64,000 nt of DNA from an uncultured Planococcus sp. (GTDB taxonomy: Bacteria > Bacillota > Bacilli > Bacillales_A > Planococcaceae). A program made the position numbers and the translations under genes. This document shows, piece by piece, positions 43,329 through 51,793 of this stretch; positions within the stretch are counted from its first letter, which is position 1, and every line of letters begins with the position of its first letter. The DNA lies in NCBI GenBank assembly GCA_947502505.1, contig CANNAE010000009.1, forward strand, positions 1 to 64,000. The letters run 5' to 3'. The notes under the pieces were generated by a model. That model searched no databases. It was not told the origin of the DNA and saw only the letters and a program-made list of their open reading frames with translations.

Positions 43329-43658
43329 ATGGACTATCAACAAATGGAGCAGAGCTTGAAGGCGGTGAGCGACGAAACCCGCATGCTGATTTTGAAATAC
43401 TTATCGAAAGAGGCATTGTGCATCTGTGAATTTACGGAACTGCTGGACATGTCGCAGCCGGCCATCAGCCAGCATATGCGCAAATTGAAGCAAGCGCAAT
43501 TGATTTGTGAGGAAAAAAGGGGCCGCTGGACGATCTGGTCGCTTAACGAAGAGCATGGGCTTTTCGAGGTGCTGACAACACTCCTCGCGATGTTGCCAGA
43601 ACCTGAACGCACAGTGGAATCATTGATCGCTGAAGGCAAGAAAGTGAATTGTACTTAA
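43329..43658 (+). CDS. arsR: ArsR family metalloregulator
   Basis: 109 residues with a winged helix: AVSDETRMLILKYL (about 12-25), then ALCICEFTELLDMSQPAISQ (about 29-48) containing the metal-binding pair Cys-x-Cys at the start of the recognition helix, as in the ELCVCDL motif of ArsR. It represses until As(III)/Sb(III) binds. The start ATG 43329 fits AGAGGTGG seven bases upstream; GTG 43320 overlaps that site. First gene of arsR-arsB, with an operator palindrome in the promoter. Confidence 0.92.
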   Translation: MDYQQMEQSLKAVSDETRMLILKYLSKEALCICEFTELLDMSQPAISQHMRKLKQAQLICEEKRGRWTIWSLNEEHGLFEVLTTLLAMLPEPERTVESLIAEGKKVNCT

Positions 43659-43673
43659 GGAGTTGTAGATGGA

Positions 43674-44969
43674 ATGGATGTTTGGTTAGCGATTATTATT
43701 TTTCTTGTGACATTGCTTTTTGTCATCTGGCAGCCGCGCGGATTGTCGATCGGCTGGTCGGCCATTGCAGGGGCAGTGGTCGCATTGGTATTTGGCGTCG
43801 TCGACTTTGGCGATGTGTGGGACGTAACGGGGATTGTGTGGAATGCGACACTGACTTTTGTCGCCTTGATCATCATTTCCTTGATTTTGGATGAGATTGG
43901 ATTTTTCGAATGGGCTGCATTACATATGGCGCGTTTTGCCAAAGGCAGTGGCTTGCGCATGTTCTTTCTCGTGACCTTGCTCGGGGCGGTCGTTGCGGCA
44001 TTGTTTGCCAATGATGGGGCGGCACTGATTTTGACGCCGATTGTATTGGCGATGGTCAGGGCCTTGAAATTCCGCGATACGATGATTTTGCCGTTTATCA
44101 TGGCATCCGGCTTTATCGCCGATACGGCGTCTTTGCCGTTTGTCATCAGCAATTTGGTCAATATCGTCTCGGCCGATTTCTTCGGCATCGGCTTTACGGA
44201 ATACGCCTTGCATATGGTGGTTCCGAACTTATTCAGCATCCTGGCGAGCATGCTCGTGCTGTATTTGTTCTTTAGAAAAGACATCCCGGGCCGTTTTGAC
44301 CCGAGCGTATTGAAAAAACCGGATACTGCGATTAAAGATATCCGCATCTTCCGTTTGTCATGGGTCGTGCTGGCGATTTTACTGGCCGGCTATTTCATGA
44401 GTGAATCGCTGGAGATCCCAGTTTCCTTGATTGCTGGTTCGATTGCGATCATCTTCCTGGCGATTGCGCGCAACAGCAAGCATGTTGAAACGATGACCGT
44501 GCTAAAAGGCGCGCCATGGGCGATCGTTTTCTTCTCGATCGGCATGTATGTGGTCGTTTACGGCTTGCGCAATGTTGGGTTGACTTCGGTGCTCGCCGAG
44601 GCGATCGAATGGACCGCGGGACACGGCTTGTATGCGGCGACGATCGGCATGGGCTTTATCGCGGCAATCCTATCGTCAGGCATGAACAATATGCCGACCG
44701 TCATGATCAATGCATTGGCCATCGCGGAGACGAATACGAGCGGCGTCATGCGCGATGCCTTGGTCTACGCCAATGTCATCGGTTCCGATCTTGGGCCGAA
44801 GATCACCCCGATCGGTTCGCTTGCGACACTGTTATGGCTTCACGTCTTGAAGACAAAAGGCGTCGAAATCAGCTGGGGCTATTATTTCAAAGTCGGGATC
44901 ATGCTCACCATTCCGACCTTATTCATCACCTTAACTGGGCTGTATCTATGGTTAACGGTATTGAATTAA
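43674..44969 (+). CDS. arsB: Arsenical pump membrane protein ArsB
   Basis: A 431-residue secondary carrier with eleven or twelve helices, extruding arsenite/antimonite. Typical segments are [17 protein letters not shown] (about 77-93), [16 protein letters not shown] (about 115-130) and [18 protein letters not shown] (about 328-345). AAGGAGTTGTAG precedes the ATG, 15 bases after arsR. No arsC reductase or arsA is present, so arsenate reduction must be encoded elsewhere. The strong hairpin at 44980 closes the operon. Confidence 0.93.
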   Translation: MDVWLAIIIFLVTLLFVIWQPRGLSIGWSAIAGAVVALVFGVVDFGDVWDVTGIVWNATLTFVALIIISLILDEIGFFEWAALHMARFAKGSGLRMFFLVTLLGAVVAALFANDGAALILTPIVLAMVRALKFRDTMILPFIMASGFIADTASLPFVISNLVNIVSADFFGIGFTEYALHMVVPNLFSILASMLVLYLFFRKDIPGRFDPSVLKKPDTAIKDIRIFRLSWVVLAILLAGYFMSESLEIPVSLIAGSIAIIFLAIARNSKHVETMTVLKGAPWAIVFFSIGMYVVVYGLRNVGLTSVLAEAIEWTAGHGLYAATIGMGFIAAILSSGMNNMPTVMINALAIAETNTSGVMRDALVYANVIGSDLGPKITPIGSLATLLWLHVLKTKGVEISWGYYFKVGIMLTIPTLFITLTGLYLWLTVLN

Positions 44970-44979
44970 TCGGCTCAAC

Positions 44980-45019
44980 AAAAAACGCCTGCCATTCGAA
45001 AGAATGGCAGGCGTTTTTT
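44980..45019. terminator. Bidirectional terminator between arsB and the GNAT gene
   Basis: AAAAAACGCCTGCCATT pairs perfectly with AATGGCAGGCGTTTTTT around a six-base loop. Confidence 0.93.
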
Positions 45020-45031
45020 AATAGTTTTGGC

Positions 45032-45838
45032 TTAGTTCAAGAACTTGGCCAGGTAGATTTCATTGTGTTCTTTGCCTTCGATGATCAATGAGCGGTGTCG
45101 TGTGCCTTCTGCTTCAAAGCCCGCTTTTTCGTAAAGTTTGCGGGCGCGCTCATTGGCTTCGACGACTGTTAGTTCGAGGCGGGAGATGCCTTTTTGCTTG
45201 GCCCAGTCTTCCGCTTTTTCAAGAAGCGACTTGGCGATGCCTTTGCCTTGCGCTTCCTTAAGCAAACCAAGGACCAGTGCTGCCCGGTGTTCTGCCCGTT
45301 TTGCTTCATTGCCAATGACCATTAAGTAGCCGACGTGCTGGCCGTTCAAGATGGCGATGATAATGGCGGAGTGGCCGCTTTGTTTCCATTCGATGATTTG
45401 CTTGCGGACGCGCTGTGTGGAGAGGGAGCGCTCGTCTTTGCCGTAAAGCATGAAGTCGGATTCCGCTTCCACGGCTTTTTGGAGCAAGGCCAGCGACCGG
45501 GCGTCCCCATGTTCTGCGGTACGGATCAACAAAATGTCTTTGTCTTCCGGCTCGGTGTCGGATGCCGCGCTCTTGGCGTCCGCTTTTTCGAAGACCACGT
45601 AACGGTCGGGTTCAACTTCTGTCACGCGGTATCCGGCGTCCATCCAGGCGTGGAAATGCTTGGCAGGGGGCTTTGACTTTTTCCACCAGCTTTTGTTCAA
45701 ATAGGCGGCGTTCGGCAAGTTCTGGCCCATGATCTGCTCGATTTCCGAGAAAGTCAAACGGATGCTGGAGTTTGTTGCAGCCTCAAAATAATGGGACAGG
45801 GGAATGTATTTCTTTTCCAATAATATAGTCACTGGCAC
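45032..45838 (-). CDS. GNAT acetyltransferase with N-terminal DUF7662-like domain
   Basis: 268 residues in two parts. Residues 1-85 (KYIPLSHYFEAATNSSIRLTFSEI... WWKK... AWMDAGYRV) resemble the small DUF7662 domain often found near nuclease or restriction-like proteins. Residues 95-268 are a GNAT domain with LGLLKEAQGKGIAKSLLEKA (acetyl-CoA loop, about 208-227) and VVEANERARKLYEKAGFEAE. The fused N-terminal domain may recognise nucleic acid or protein; this is an inference. On the minus strand GGAAGAGGTGCCAGTG precedes the start. Convergent with arsB. Confidence 0.85.
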   Translation of the reverse strand: MPVTILLEKKYIPLSHYFEAATNSSIRLTFSEIEQIMGQNLPNAAYLNKSWWKKSKPPAKHFHAWMDAGYRVTEVEPDRYVVFEKADAKSAASDTEPEDKDILLIRTAEHGDARSLALLQKAVEAESDFMLYGKDERSLSTQRVRKQIIEWKQSGHSAIIIAILNGQHVGYLMVIGNEAKRAEHRAALVLGLLKEAQGKGIAKSLLEKAEDWAKQKGISRLELTVVEANERARKLYEKAGFEAEGTRHRSLIIEGKEHNEIYLAKFLN

Positions 45839-46059
45839 CTCTTCCTTCCAAAATTATAGGATTAGTTAGTCATATAATACCATTCAAATGTGCTAAAGTA
45901 CACATTAAACTTTGAAAATACTGATAATTCTAAAATTATTTCCGCATTTAGTTGGTGAAAAGCCGCTGAATACTAGGTTTTCAGTAGGAGATTTTTTCTG
46001 GGGAGCTAATTTGTGATAGAATAATCTCAGAAACTACACACGCCAGGAGGCCATTATTC

Positions 46060-46986
46060 ATGTCAAATGTTTTTGTATTAGGTCATAAAAATCCGGACAC
46101 CGATTCAATTTGTTCGGCGATCGCTTATGCCCATCTGAAAAAAGAGCTCGGAATGGACGCTGAAGCCATTCGCCTGGGCGAGCCGAACAATGAGACATTG
46201 TTTGCGCTCGAACAGTTCAAAGCCCAAACTCCCCGTTTGGTGAAACGTGCTTCGGATGAAGTGAAGCAAGTCATTCTCGTCGATCACAATGAGCGCCAGC
46301 AAAGCATCGATGATATCGATGAAGTACAAGTGATCGAAGTGATCGACCATCACCGGATCGCCAATTTCGAAACGGCGGACCCGCTTTATTTCCGCGCGGA
46401 GCCTGTCGGATGCACAGCGACCATTCTTTTAAAGCTTTATAAAGAACACGCTGTCGAAGTGCCGGCGGACATCGCCGGGTTGATGCTGTCTGCCATCATT
46501 TCAGATTCCTTGCTGTTCAAATCCCCGACCTGCACAGAGCAAGACATTCAAGCGGCAAAACAACTGGCGGATATTGCTGGCGTCGATGCCGAGGAGTATG
46601 GCCTTGCGATGTTGAAAGCAGGTGCGGACTTGAGCAATAAAACGCTGGAAGATTTGATTTCACTTGATTCCAAAGAATTCGAAGCCGGCGAACACCGCTT
46701 CGAAGTGGCGCAAGTTAACGCAATCGATGTATCGGAAGTGCTGGATCGCCAAGTGGAATTGGAAGCACTGATCAACGATACGGTCGCTGCAAAAGGTTTG
46801 GACCTTTTTGTCTTCACCGTCACAGACATCCTGAACAATAACTCGGAAGCAATCGTCCTTGGACGCCGTTCGGACATCATCGAATCAGCTTTCCAGTCAA
46901 GCGTTGCCAACAACCGTGTAATCTTGCCAGGCGTTGTCTCAAGAAAAAAACAAATCGTTCCGGTCATTACCGAAGCCTTAAGCTGA
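46060..46986 (+). CDS. ppaC: Manganese-dependent inorganic pyrophosphatase (family II)
   Basis: A 308-residue DHH-family phosphoesterase that hydrolyses pyrophosphate in the cytoplasm. [16 protein letters not shown] (5-20) gives metal ligands His9, Asp13 and Asp15; VDHNE and VIDHHRI (DHH motif, about 95-101) complete the site. The C-terminal DHHA2 domain contains VLGRRSDI and SRKKQIVP, with the substrate-binding Arg/Lys. The AGGAGG before the ATG is strong. The preceding 220 bases hold only AT-rich promoter sequence. Confidence 0.95.
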   Translation: MSNVFVLGHKNPDTDSICSAIAYAHLKKELGMDAEAIRLGEPNNETLFALEQFKAQTPRLVKRASDEVKQVILVDHNERQQSIDDIDEVQVIEVIDHHRIANFETADPLYFRAEPVGCTATILLKLYKEHAVEVPADIAGLMLSAIISDSLLFKSPTCTEQDIQAAKQLADIAGVDAEEYGLAMLKAGADLSNKTLEDLISLDSKEFEAGEHRFEVAQVNAIDVSEVLDRQVELEALINDTVAAKGLDLFVFTVTDILNNNSEAIVLGRRSDIIESAFQSSVANNRVILPGVVSRKKQIVPVITEALS

Positions 46987-47090
46987 TTCCCTTATGGGGA
47001 GTCAGTTTTTTTGTGCTGGAAATTTTCTTCAAGCAAAAAAATTGTGGCGTATCTATGACATTGCTATAGTAAGTGGCGAGGTGAATAGAT

Positions 47091-47801
47091 ATGGAAATCG
47101 AAGTATGGTCAGATTATGTTTGCCCATTCTGTTATATAGGAAAGCGCACATTGGAACAAGCACTCGTACGCTCAGGCTACGAAAGCCAAGCAGAGATTAG
47201 CTTTAAAGCTTATGAATTAGATCCGCATGCGCCAGTGGACTCCAACCGGCTGGCCTACGAACACTTAGCGGAAAAGATGGGCCAAAGCATCGAACGGGCC
47301 AAACAAATGAGCACCGGGGTTGCAGAGCAGGCCAAAGCGTTCAATCTGCAATACGATGTAGAAAACATGCCGCGTGCCAATACATTCGCGGCCCACAGGC
47401 TCGTTAAATGGGCAGCAACGCAAGGCAGCGAACATCAGTTGACCGAGCTATTGATGCATCGTTATTTCGAACAGGCACAAAATATCAGCAATACGGAAAC
47501 TTTGTTGTCGATTGCTGAAGCAGCGGGGCTTGACCGTGAACAAGCAGCGTCAGTCCTCGATTCGGATCAATTCGGGAGCGAGGTTGAACGGGACATTCAA
47601 GAAGCCGGCCAAATCGGCGTACAAGGCGTGCCGTTTTTCGTCGTCAACCGCAAATACGCCATTTCCGGCGCCCAGCCGCTTGAGGCATTCATTGAAGCGC
47701 TAGAGCAAATCGGTGAAGAAGAAGGCTTGCGCCCGGCGTTGAAGCCGGTCGGAAAAGCGAAAACCAGCTTTTGTACAGGAGATGCTTGCGACGGCGAATA
47801 G
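47091..47801 (+). CDS. DsbA family oxidoreductase (FrnE-like)
   Basis: 236 residues, cytoplasmic (no signal peptide). The thioredoxin-fold active site is Cys11-Pro-Phe-Cys14 in DYVCPFCYIGKR, and GVQGVPFFVVN (about 180-190) has the cis-proline. The large helical insertion and the C-terminal CTGDACDG pair match FrnE-like proteins, linked to disulphide metabolism under oxidative stress. GCGAGGTGAATAG precedes the ATG. It is followed by the azoreductase gene under its own promoter. Confidence 0.9.
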   Translation: MEIEVWSDYVCPFCYIGKRTLEQALVRSGYESQAEISFKAYELDPHAPVDSNRLAYEHLAEKMGQSIERAKQMSTGVAEQAKAFNLQYDVENMPRANTFAAHRLVKWAATQGSEHQLTELLMHRYFEQAQNISNTETLLSIAEAAGLDREQAASVLDSDQFGSEVERDIQEAGQIGVQGVPFFVVNRKYAISGAQPLEAFIEALEQIGEEEGLRPALKPVGKAKTSFCTGDACDGE

Positions 47802-47815
47802 CCTGAGCAAGCGCG

Positions 47816-47861
47816 TTGACTTTATATCTCGAATTACTTATAATTAAAAAGTCTCGAATTA
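47816..47861 (+). promoter_or_regulatory. azoR promoter with repeated TCTCGAATTA element
   Basis: TTGACT (47816-47821) and TATAAT (47839-47844) are 17 bases apart. TCTCGAATTA occurs at 47827-47836 and again at 47852-47861. The TCTCGA core recalls half-sites of quinone/electrophile MarR-type repressors such as MhqR, which control azoreductases in Bacillus. Confidence 0.6.
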
Positions 47862-47896
47862 AAGAATAATATTAATAGGATAAAGGGGTTTTTTAA

Positions 47897-48529
47897 TTGA
47901 AAAACATTTTAGTCGTAAAAGCCAATAATCGTCCAGCTTCTGAGGGCGTTTCTAGTAAAATGCACGAAGTCTTCATGGAGAACTTAAAGACCGACGCAGA
48001 AGTGAACACGTTTGATGTATTCGCTGAAGACATGCCGTATTTCGGCCAGGATTTCTTCGATGCTATGCAGAAATCTGCACAAGCGGAAGAATTGACTGAC
48101 CTGGAGCAGCGCATCTTGACGGCTGCCAACAAAGCAATGGACGCATTCATGGATGCTGATGTGGTTGTCTTCGCATTCCCATTGTGGAACTTGACGATTC
48201 CTGCAGCATTGCAGACGTTCATCGACTATATCTACCGTGCAGGCATGACTTTCAAGTTCACGGAAGAAGGCCCAGTCGGCCTGGTCCCTGAGAAGAAAGT
48301 CATTATCTTGAACGCACGCGGCGGTGTCTATTCAACTCCGGAAATGGCGCCTAGCGAAATGAGCGTTAACTATATCCGCGGCATCATGAACTTCTTCGGC
48401 ATCATGGATATTGAAGAAGTCATCATCGAAGGCCACAATATGTACCCAGACCGCGCTGAGCAAATCATCGCAGAGGGCATGGAACGCGTGAAAGAAACAG
48501 CAGGAACGCTTTCTAAAGTAAACGCATAA
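47897..48529 (+). CDS. azoR: FMN-dependent NADH-azoreductase
   Basis: A 210-residue flavodoxin-like enzyme that reduces azo bonds and quinones with NADH. VKANNRPASEGVSSKMHEVF (about 6-25) is the FMN phosphate loop, and FAFPLWNLTIPAALQTFIDY (about 93-112) is the family hallmark. It starts with TTG after AAAGGGG. A near-consensus promoter with a repeated TCTCGAATTA element suggests induction by electrophiles. Its terminator occurs twice, on either side of an inserted repeat. Confidence 0.92.
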   Translation: MKNILVVKANNRPASEGVSSKMHEVFMENLKTDAEVNTFDVFAEDMPYFGQDFFDAMQKSAQAEELTDLEQRILTAANKAMDAFMDADVVVFAFPLWNLTIPAALQTFIDYIYRAGMTFKFTEEGPVGLVPEKKVIILNARGGVYSTPEMAPSEMSVNYIRGIMNFFGIMDIEEVIIEGHNMYPDRAEQIIAEGMERVKETAGTLSKVNA

Positions 48530-48539
48530 TGAATATCAG

Positions 48540-48568
48540 GACGGCAACGCTTCGGCGTTGCCGTCTTT
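48540..48568 (+). terminator. Terminator of azoR, first copy
   Basis: GACGGCAACGC-TTCG-GCGTTGCCGTC followed by TTT. The same 29 bases recur at 48810-48838 beyond repeat copy A. Confidence 0.92.
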
Positions 48569-48806
48569 CAGGTTGTCGAGAAAGGTAGGAAGTCGTATTT
48601 TCCGAAGCTTATCGCTCGCTTTCCGTGGGGCGGGCATCGAGCCTCCTCACCCGCTATCGCGGTCTGCGGGGTCTCTCAAACCCGCTAATCCCACAGGAGT
48701 CGAGCAAACGCTTCTCCAAATACTTAGATAATGCTTTGATTTTTATTGGTGGAATAGTGTCACTTTCTTTTTATTTATAGAAGATTATAGAATTATTCAA
48801 CACTCT
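48569..48806 (-). repeat. Dispersed MITE-like repeat R, copy A (238 bp)
   Basis: This is the same element as at 3509-3889 and 50788-51027, in reverse orientation. It lies between two identical 29-bp terminator copies. Its ends, CAGGTTGTCGAG and the complement CAGAGTGTTGAA, are imperfect inverted repeats. Confidence 0.9.
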
Positions 48807-48809
48807 GCA

Positions 48810-48842
48810 AGACGGCAACGCTTCGGCGTTGCCGTCTTTTTT
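48810..48842 (+). terminator. Terminator of azoR, second copy
   Basis: The same hairpin as at 48540, with a longer T tract (TTTTTT). The two copies form direct repeats 270 bp apart. Confidence 0.92.
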
Positions 48843-48904
48843 CGTGCAGATTTGCCGGTGTCGGGGCCGCAGCAATCATAGATCTGGCTGGTCCGGTGCA
48901 TTTA

Positions 48905-49132
48905 TTAGCTATTTATTTGCTCGATATCAACTTTGCTCGACTTTCGCTTTGCTCAAGCCTCGCAAGTGAATGTCTGAGGCGAGCCTCATGCATTCACTTG
49001 CTCCCACATCTGCGATGCAGATGCGTCGCAAATAAATAGACTCAGCTGTACTAGCTATTTATTTGCTCGACTTTCACGATGTTCAAGCCTCGCAAACGAA
49101 TGTCCGAGGCAAGCCTCGTGCATTCGTTGATT
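48905..49132. repeat. Tandem structured repeat between azoR and the Rieske gene
   Basis: Two units begin AGCTATTTATTTGCTCG (near 48907 and 49048) and continue with TTCAAGCCTCGCAA. Each folds as an outer stem around GAGGC-loop-GCCTC. The outer stem is AGTGAATG/CATTCACT in the first unit and AACGAATG/CATTCGTT in the second, so the pairing is preserved through double changes. Between the units lies the ACATCTGC / GCAGATG / CGTCGCAAATAAAT module also found inside copy C. No gene is supported in 48843-49193. Confidence 0.8.
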
Positions 49133-49193
49133 AGTAATTTCCACATGGGGGTAGACAGTCAATAAGCAAAACATTCAATAAAGGAGGGGCAGC

Positions 49194-50747
49194 ATGTCTC
49201 AAAATGAACAGCATCACCGAATTCCTGAATCGAACGAATCTTTTTGGAGAGCCCATAAGGAGTTGCCGGATTATCCGGCATTTACCGGCAATAAGTCTAC
49301 GGAAGTCGCGGTAGTGGGAGCTGGGATCGCCGGCGTCATTACGGCCTATCTATTGGCGAAAGAAGGAAAGAAAGTGACGCTTCTCGATGCCGGGAAATTG
49401 ATCGATGGCGTCACGGGCTATACGACGGCAAAAATTTCGGCGCAGCACGGGCTTTATTATGCTCCGCTGATCAAGCTGGCGGGGGAGAAACAAGCGAAGC
49501 TCTATTACGAAGCCAATATGGCCGGATTGAAGTTCATCGAAGAGACAGCCCAGGAATTGGACATCGATTGCGATTTCTCGCATAGAGATGCATTTATTTA
49601 TTCGACCAAAGAGGCAACGGTCAAGCTTTTGGAGCAAGAGGCGGAAGCTTATGAAACACTCGGTATTCCCGGAGGTCTTGCGCGCGAAGAGTCCGAGCTG
49701 CCGTTCCCTGTGACGGAAGCGCTCGTCATGCGCAACCAGGCACAATTCCATCCGGTGAAATTCTTAGCGGGACTGGTAAAGGAAATGGAGAAAATGGGCG
49801 TAGACATCCATGAACAAAGCCGCGCCATGAAAATCCTTAGCAAAAAAGACCCGGTTCTCCAGATGGAAAACCTGTCTCATTTGTCATGTGATCGAGTAGT
49901 GGTCGCTACGCATTATCCATTCAATGATTTTGACGGCATGTATTTCTCCAGGCTGTCAGTCAACCGTTCCTATGCCATTGCTGTCCGGACCGAAGGCAAG
50001 ATTCCAGAAGGCATGTACATCAGTGCCGACAGCCCATCCCGTTCAATCCGGTTTACACCGGGAGAAAATGGGGAGAACCTGCTGCTGCTCGGCGGGGATG
50101 GACATGCGACCGGCCAAAGCTCGGTCGAGACGATGGAGCATTATGAGAACCTGGCGAAATTCGGCGAAGATTATTTCGCTGCAGAAGAGATTCCGTATCG
50201 CTGGTCGTCACAGGATATGACGACTTTGGATAAAATCCCTTATGTCGGCACCATCACGGCAGGCTATGAGAATATTCTGGTCGCGACGGGATTCCATAAA
50301 TGGGGCATGGCGAACGGCGCCATTGCCGGACGGATCTTGACGGATCAAATCGTCGGCCGCGACAACCCATACGCTGCGCTATTCGACCCGACACGGCCGA
50401 AAGTGAAAGCGGCTGATGCGGCAAGCTTCTTGAAAGACAATGCATCAGTGGCGAAAGAACTGGTGAGCGGCAAACTGAAAAAAGCATCCAAGACCATCGA
50501 CGACCTGGAAAAAGGGCAAGGCGGCTTGGTCAAAGTGGATGGCAAAAAAGCGGGCGGCTACCGCGATGAATACGGGCAAGTGCATCTTGTCAAACCGACC
50601 TGTACGCACATGGGCTGTGACGTAGCATGGAACGATGCCGAAACCTCGTGGGATTGCCCATGCCACGGCTCGCGCTTCTCGCATACAGGGGAAGTATTGG
50701 AAGGGCCTGCAGTCAAACCGCTGAAGAAACTAGAAGGCGGCATATAA
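49194..50747 (+). CDS. yhfW: FAD-dependent oxidoreductase with C-terminal Rieske domain (YhfW-like)
   Basis: 517 residues. The N-terminal DAO-type FAD domain has VAVVGAGIAGVITAYLLA (about 37-54) and the later GFHKWGMANGAIAGRIL. The Rieske 2Fe-2S domain occupies about 430-517. Its ligands are Cys470 and His472 in CTHMGC, and Cys488 and His491 in CPCHGS, with Cys475 and Cys490 placed for the structural disulphide. The domain order matches B. subtilis YhfW. Substrate and electron partner are unknown. AAAGGAGGGGC precedes the ATG. The gene is bracketed by inverted copies of repeat R. Confidence 0.92.
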   Translation: MSQNEQHHRIPESNESFWRAHKELPDYPAFTGNKSTEVAVVGAGIAGVITAYLLAKEGKKVTLLDAGKLIDGVTGYTTAKISAQHGLYYAPLIKLAGEKQAKLYYEANMAGLKFIEETAQELDIDCDFSHRDAFIYSTKEATVKLLEQEAEAYETLGIPGGLAREESELPFPVTEALVMRNQAQFHPVKFLAGLVKEMEKMGVDIHEQSRAMKILSKKDPVLQMENLSHLSCDRVVVATHYPFNDFDGMYFSRLSVNRSYAIAVRTEGKIPEGMYISADSPSRSIRFTPGENGENLLLLGGDGHATGQSSVETMEHYENLAKFGEDYFAAEEIPYRWSSQDMTTLDKIPYVGTITAGYENILVATGFHKWGMANGAIAGRILTDQIVGRDNPYAALFDPTRPKVKAADAASFLKDNASVAKELVSGKLKKASKTIDDLEKGQGGLVKVDGKKAGGYRDEYGQVHLVKPTCTHMGCDVAWNDAETSWDCPCHGSRFSHTGEVLEGPAVKPLKKLEGGI

Positions 50748-50753
50748 AACGTA

Positions 50754-50787
50754 GAAAAAAAGAAGCAGCGACGGCTGCTTCTTTTTT
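50754..50787 (+). terminator. Terminator of yhfW, first copy
   Basis: AAGAAGCAG pairs with CTGCTTCTT around CGACGG, with A and T runs. Nearly the same 33 bases recur at 51027-51059. Confidence 0.88.
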
Positions 50788-51027
50788 CAAAGTGTTGAAG
50801 AAATTTATTAATCCATTGCGAATTAGAATGGAATCGTTTTTTCTACATTCAAAAAAACAATGATCTTTCTAAGTATTTGGAGAAGCGTTCGCTCGACTCC
50901 AGTGGATCAGCGAGACGACCGAGACCCCGCAAGACGCAAAGCGGCTGAGGAGGCTTGGGCGCGAGCCCACGGAAAGCGAGCGATAAGCTTCGGAAAATAC
51001 GATTATTATAAGTTTCTCGACAACTTG
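50788..51027 (+). repeat. Dispersed MITE-like repeat R, copy B (240 bp)
   Basis: Plus-orientation copy of repeat R. It shares an identical stretch of about 35 bases (ending GATAAGCTTCGGAAAATACGA) with copy A. A GAAGC / CGCTCG arm near its centre can pair with CGAGCG / GCTTC near the end, so the element folds on itself. It is flanked by duplicated yhfW terminators. The gap 50748-51067 contains nothing else. Confidence 0.9.
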
Positions 51028-51059
51028 AAAAAAGAAGCAGCGACGGCTGCTTCTTTTTT
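51027..51059. terminator. Second copy of the yhfW terminator, shared with convergent yceI gene
   Basis: The same hairpin as at 50754, with T runs on both strands. It lies nine bases from the end of the minus-strand YceI gene. Confidence 0.88.
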
Positions 51060-51067
51060 ATGCTTAC

Positions 51068-51592
51068 TTATGCTGGGTTCGCTTGGATTTCCAAGTTCAA
51101 TTTAATGTCTTCGCCGACGAGTACGCCGCCTGTTTCAAGTGCCTGATTCCAAGTCAATCCGAAATCTTTGCGGTTGATCTTGCCGGTAACCTGATAGGCA
51201 ACGACTTCAACGCCCCAAGGGTTAGTGGCCTTGCCGCCATATTCCGCTTCGAACTTCACCGTGTGCGTAACGCCTTTGATCGTCAAATCGCCTTCAAGTT
51301 CGTATTCGTCATCGTCTTTTTTACGGATATCGTTCGCATGGAAGGTAATATAAGGATGTTGTTCAGCGTCGAAGAAGTCTGCTGAACGCAAGTGATTGTC
51401 GCGGTCTTGGTTATTGGTATCGATGCTAGTGACGTCGATTTTGAAATCGATCAATGCATTTTCCAAGTTGTTTTCATCTGCCTCTACTTGCGCTTCATAA
51501 GAACCGAAAGAGCCTTTCACTTTTGAGATCATCATGTGCTTTACGGAAAATCCGATTTCTGAATGCGCTTGGTCTACTGTCCATTTTTTCAT
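51068..51592 (-). CDS. YceI family protein
   Basis: A 174-residue lipocalin-like beta-barrel protein starting MKKWTVDQAHSEIGFSVKHM, the YceI signature. VTSIDTNNQDRDNHLRSADF (about 54-73) and the conserved NRKDFGLTWN follow. Family members bind isoprenoid-like lipids such as polyprenyl quinones. There is no signal peptide, so it is cytoplasmic, unlike the E. coli protein. GGAGGAATTAATT before the ATG decides the start. The promoter carries a TCGAGAT element like the one before azoR. Confidence 0.92.
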   Translation of the reverse strand: MKKWTVDQAHSEIGFSVKHMMISKVKGSFGSYEAQVEADENNLENALIDFKIDVTSIDTNNQDRDNHLRSADFFDAEQHPYITFHANDIRKKDDDEYELEGDLTIKGVTHTVKFEAEYGGKATNPWGVEVVAYQVTGKINRKDFGLTWNQALETGGVLVGEDIKLNLEIQANPA

Positions 51593-51626
51593 AATTAATT
51601 CCTCCAATTTCGTTTGTATTAGCTTT

Positions 51627-51655
51627 ACTATATCCGGTTAATATCTCGAAGTCAA
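51627..51655 (-). promoter_or_regulatory. Promoter of the yceI gene with ATCTCGA half-site
   Basis: On the minus strand TTGACT (plus 51655-51650) and TATAGT (51632-51627) are 17 bases apart, with TCGAGAT directly after the -35. A direct repeat of TTTTAATTAAA lies just upstream (51659-51685). Confidence 0.7.
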
Positions 51656-51793
51656 TAGGTTTTAATTAAAATAGTTTTAATTAAAGATAAAAATATAATG
51701 ACTTTAGTCCTTAAGAAGGCAATATCACTTGTCAAAACATGATGAAAAATGGATACTATTAAGAGCGAAAAGTTTAGAAGGGATTTGCTTGGA

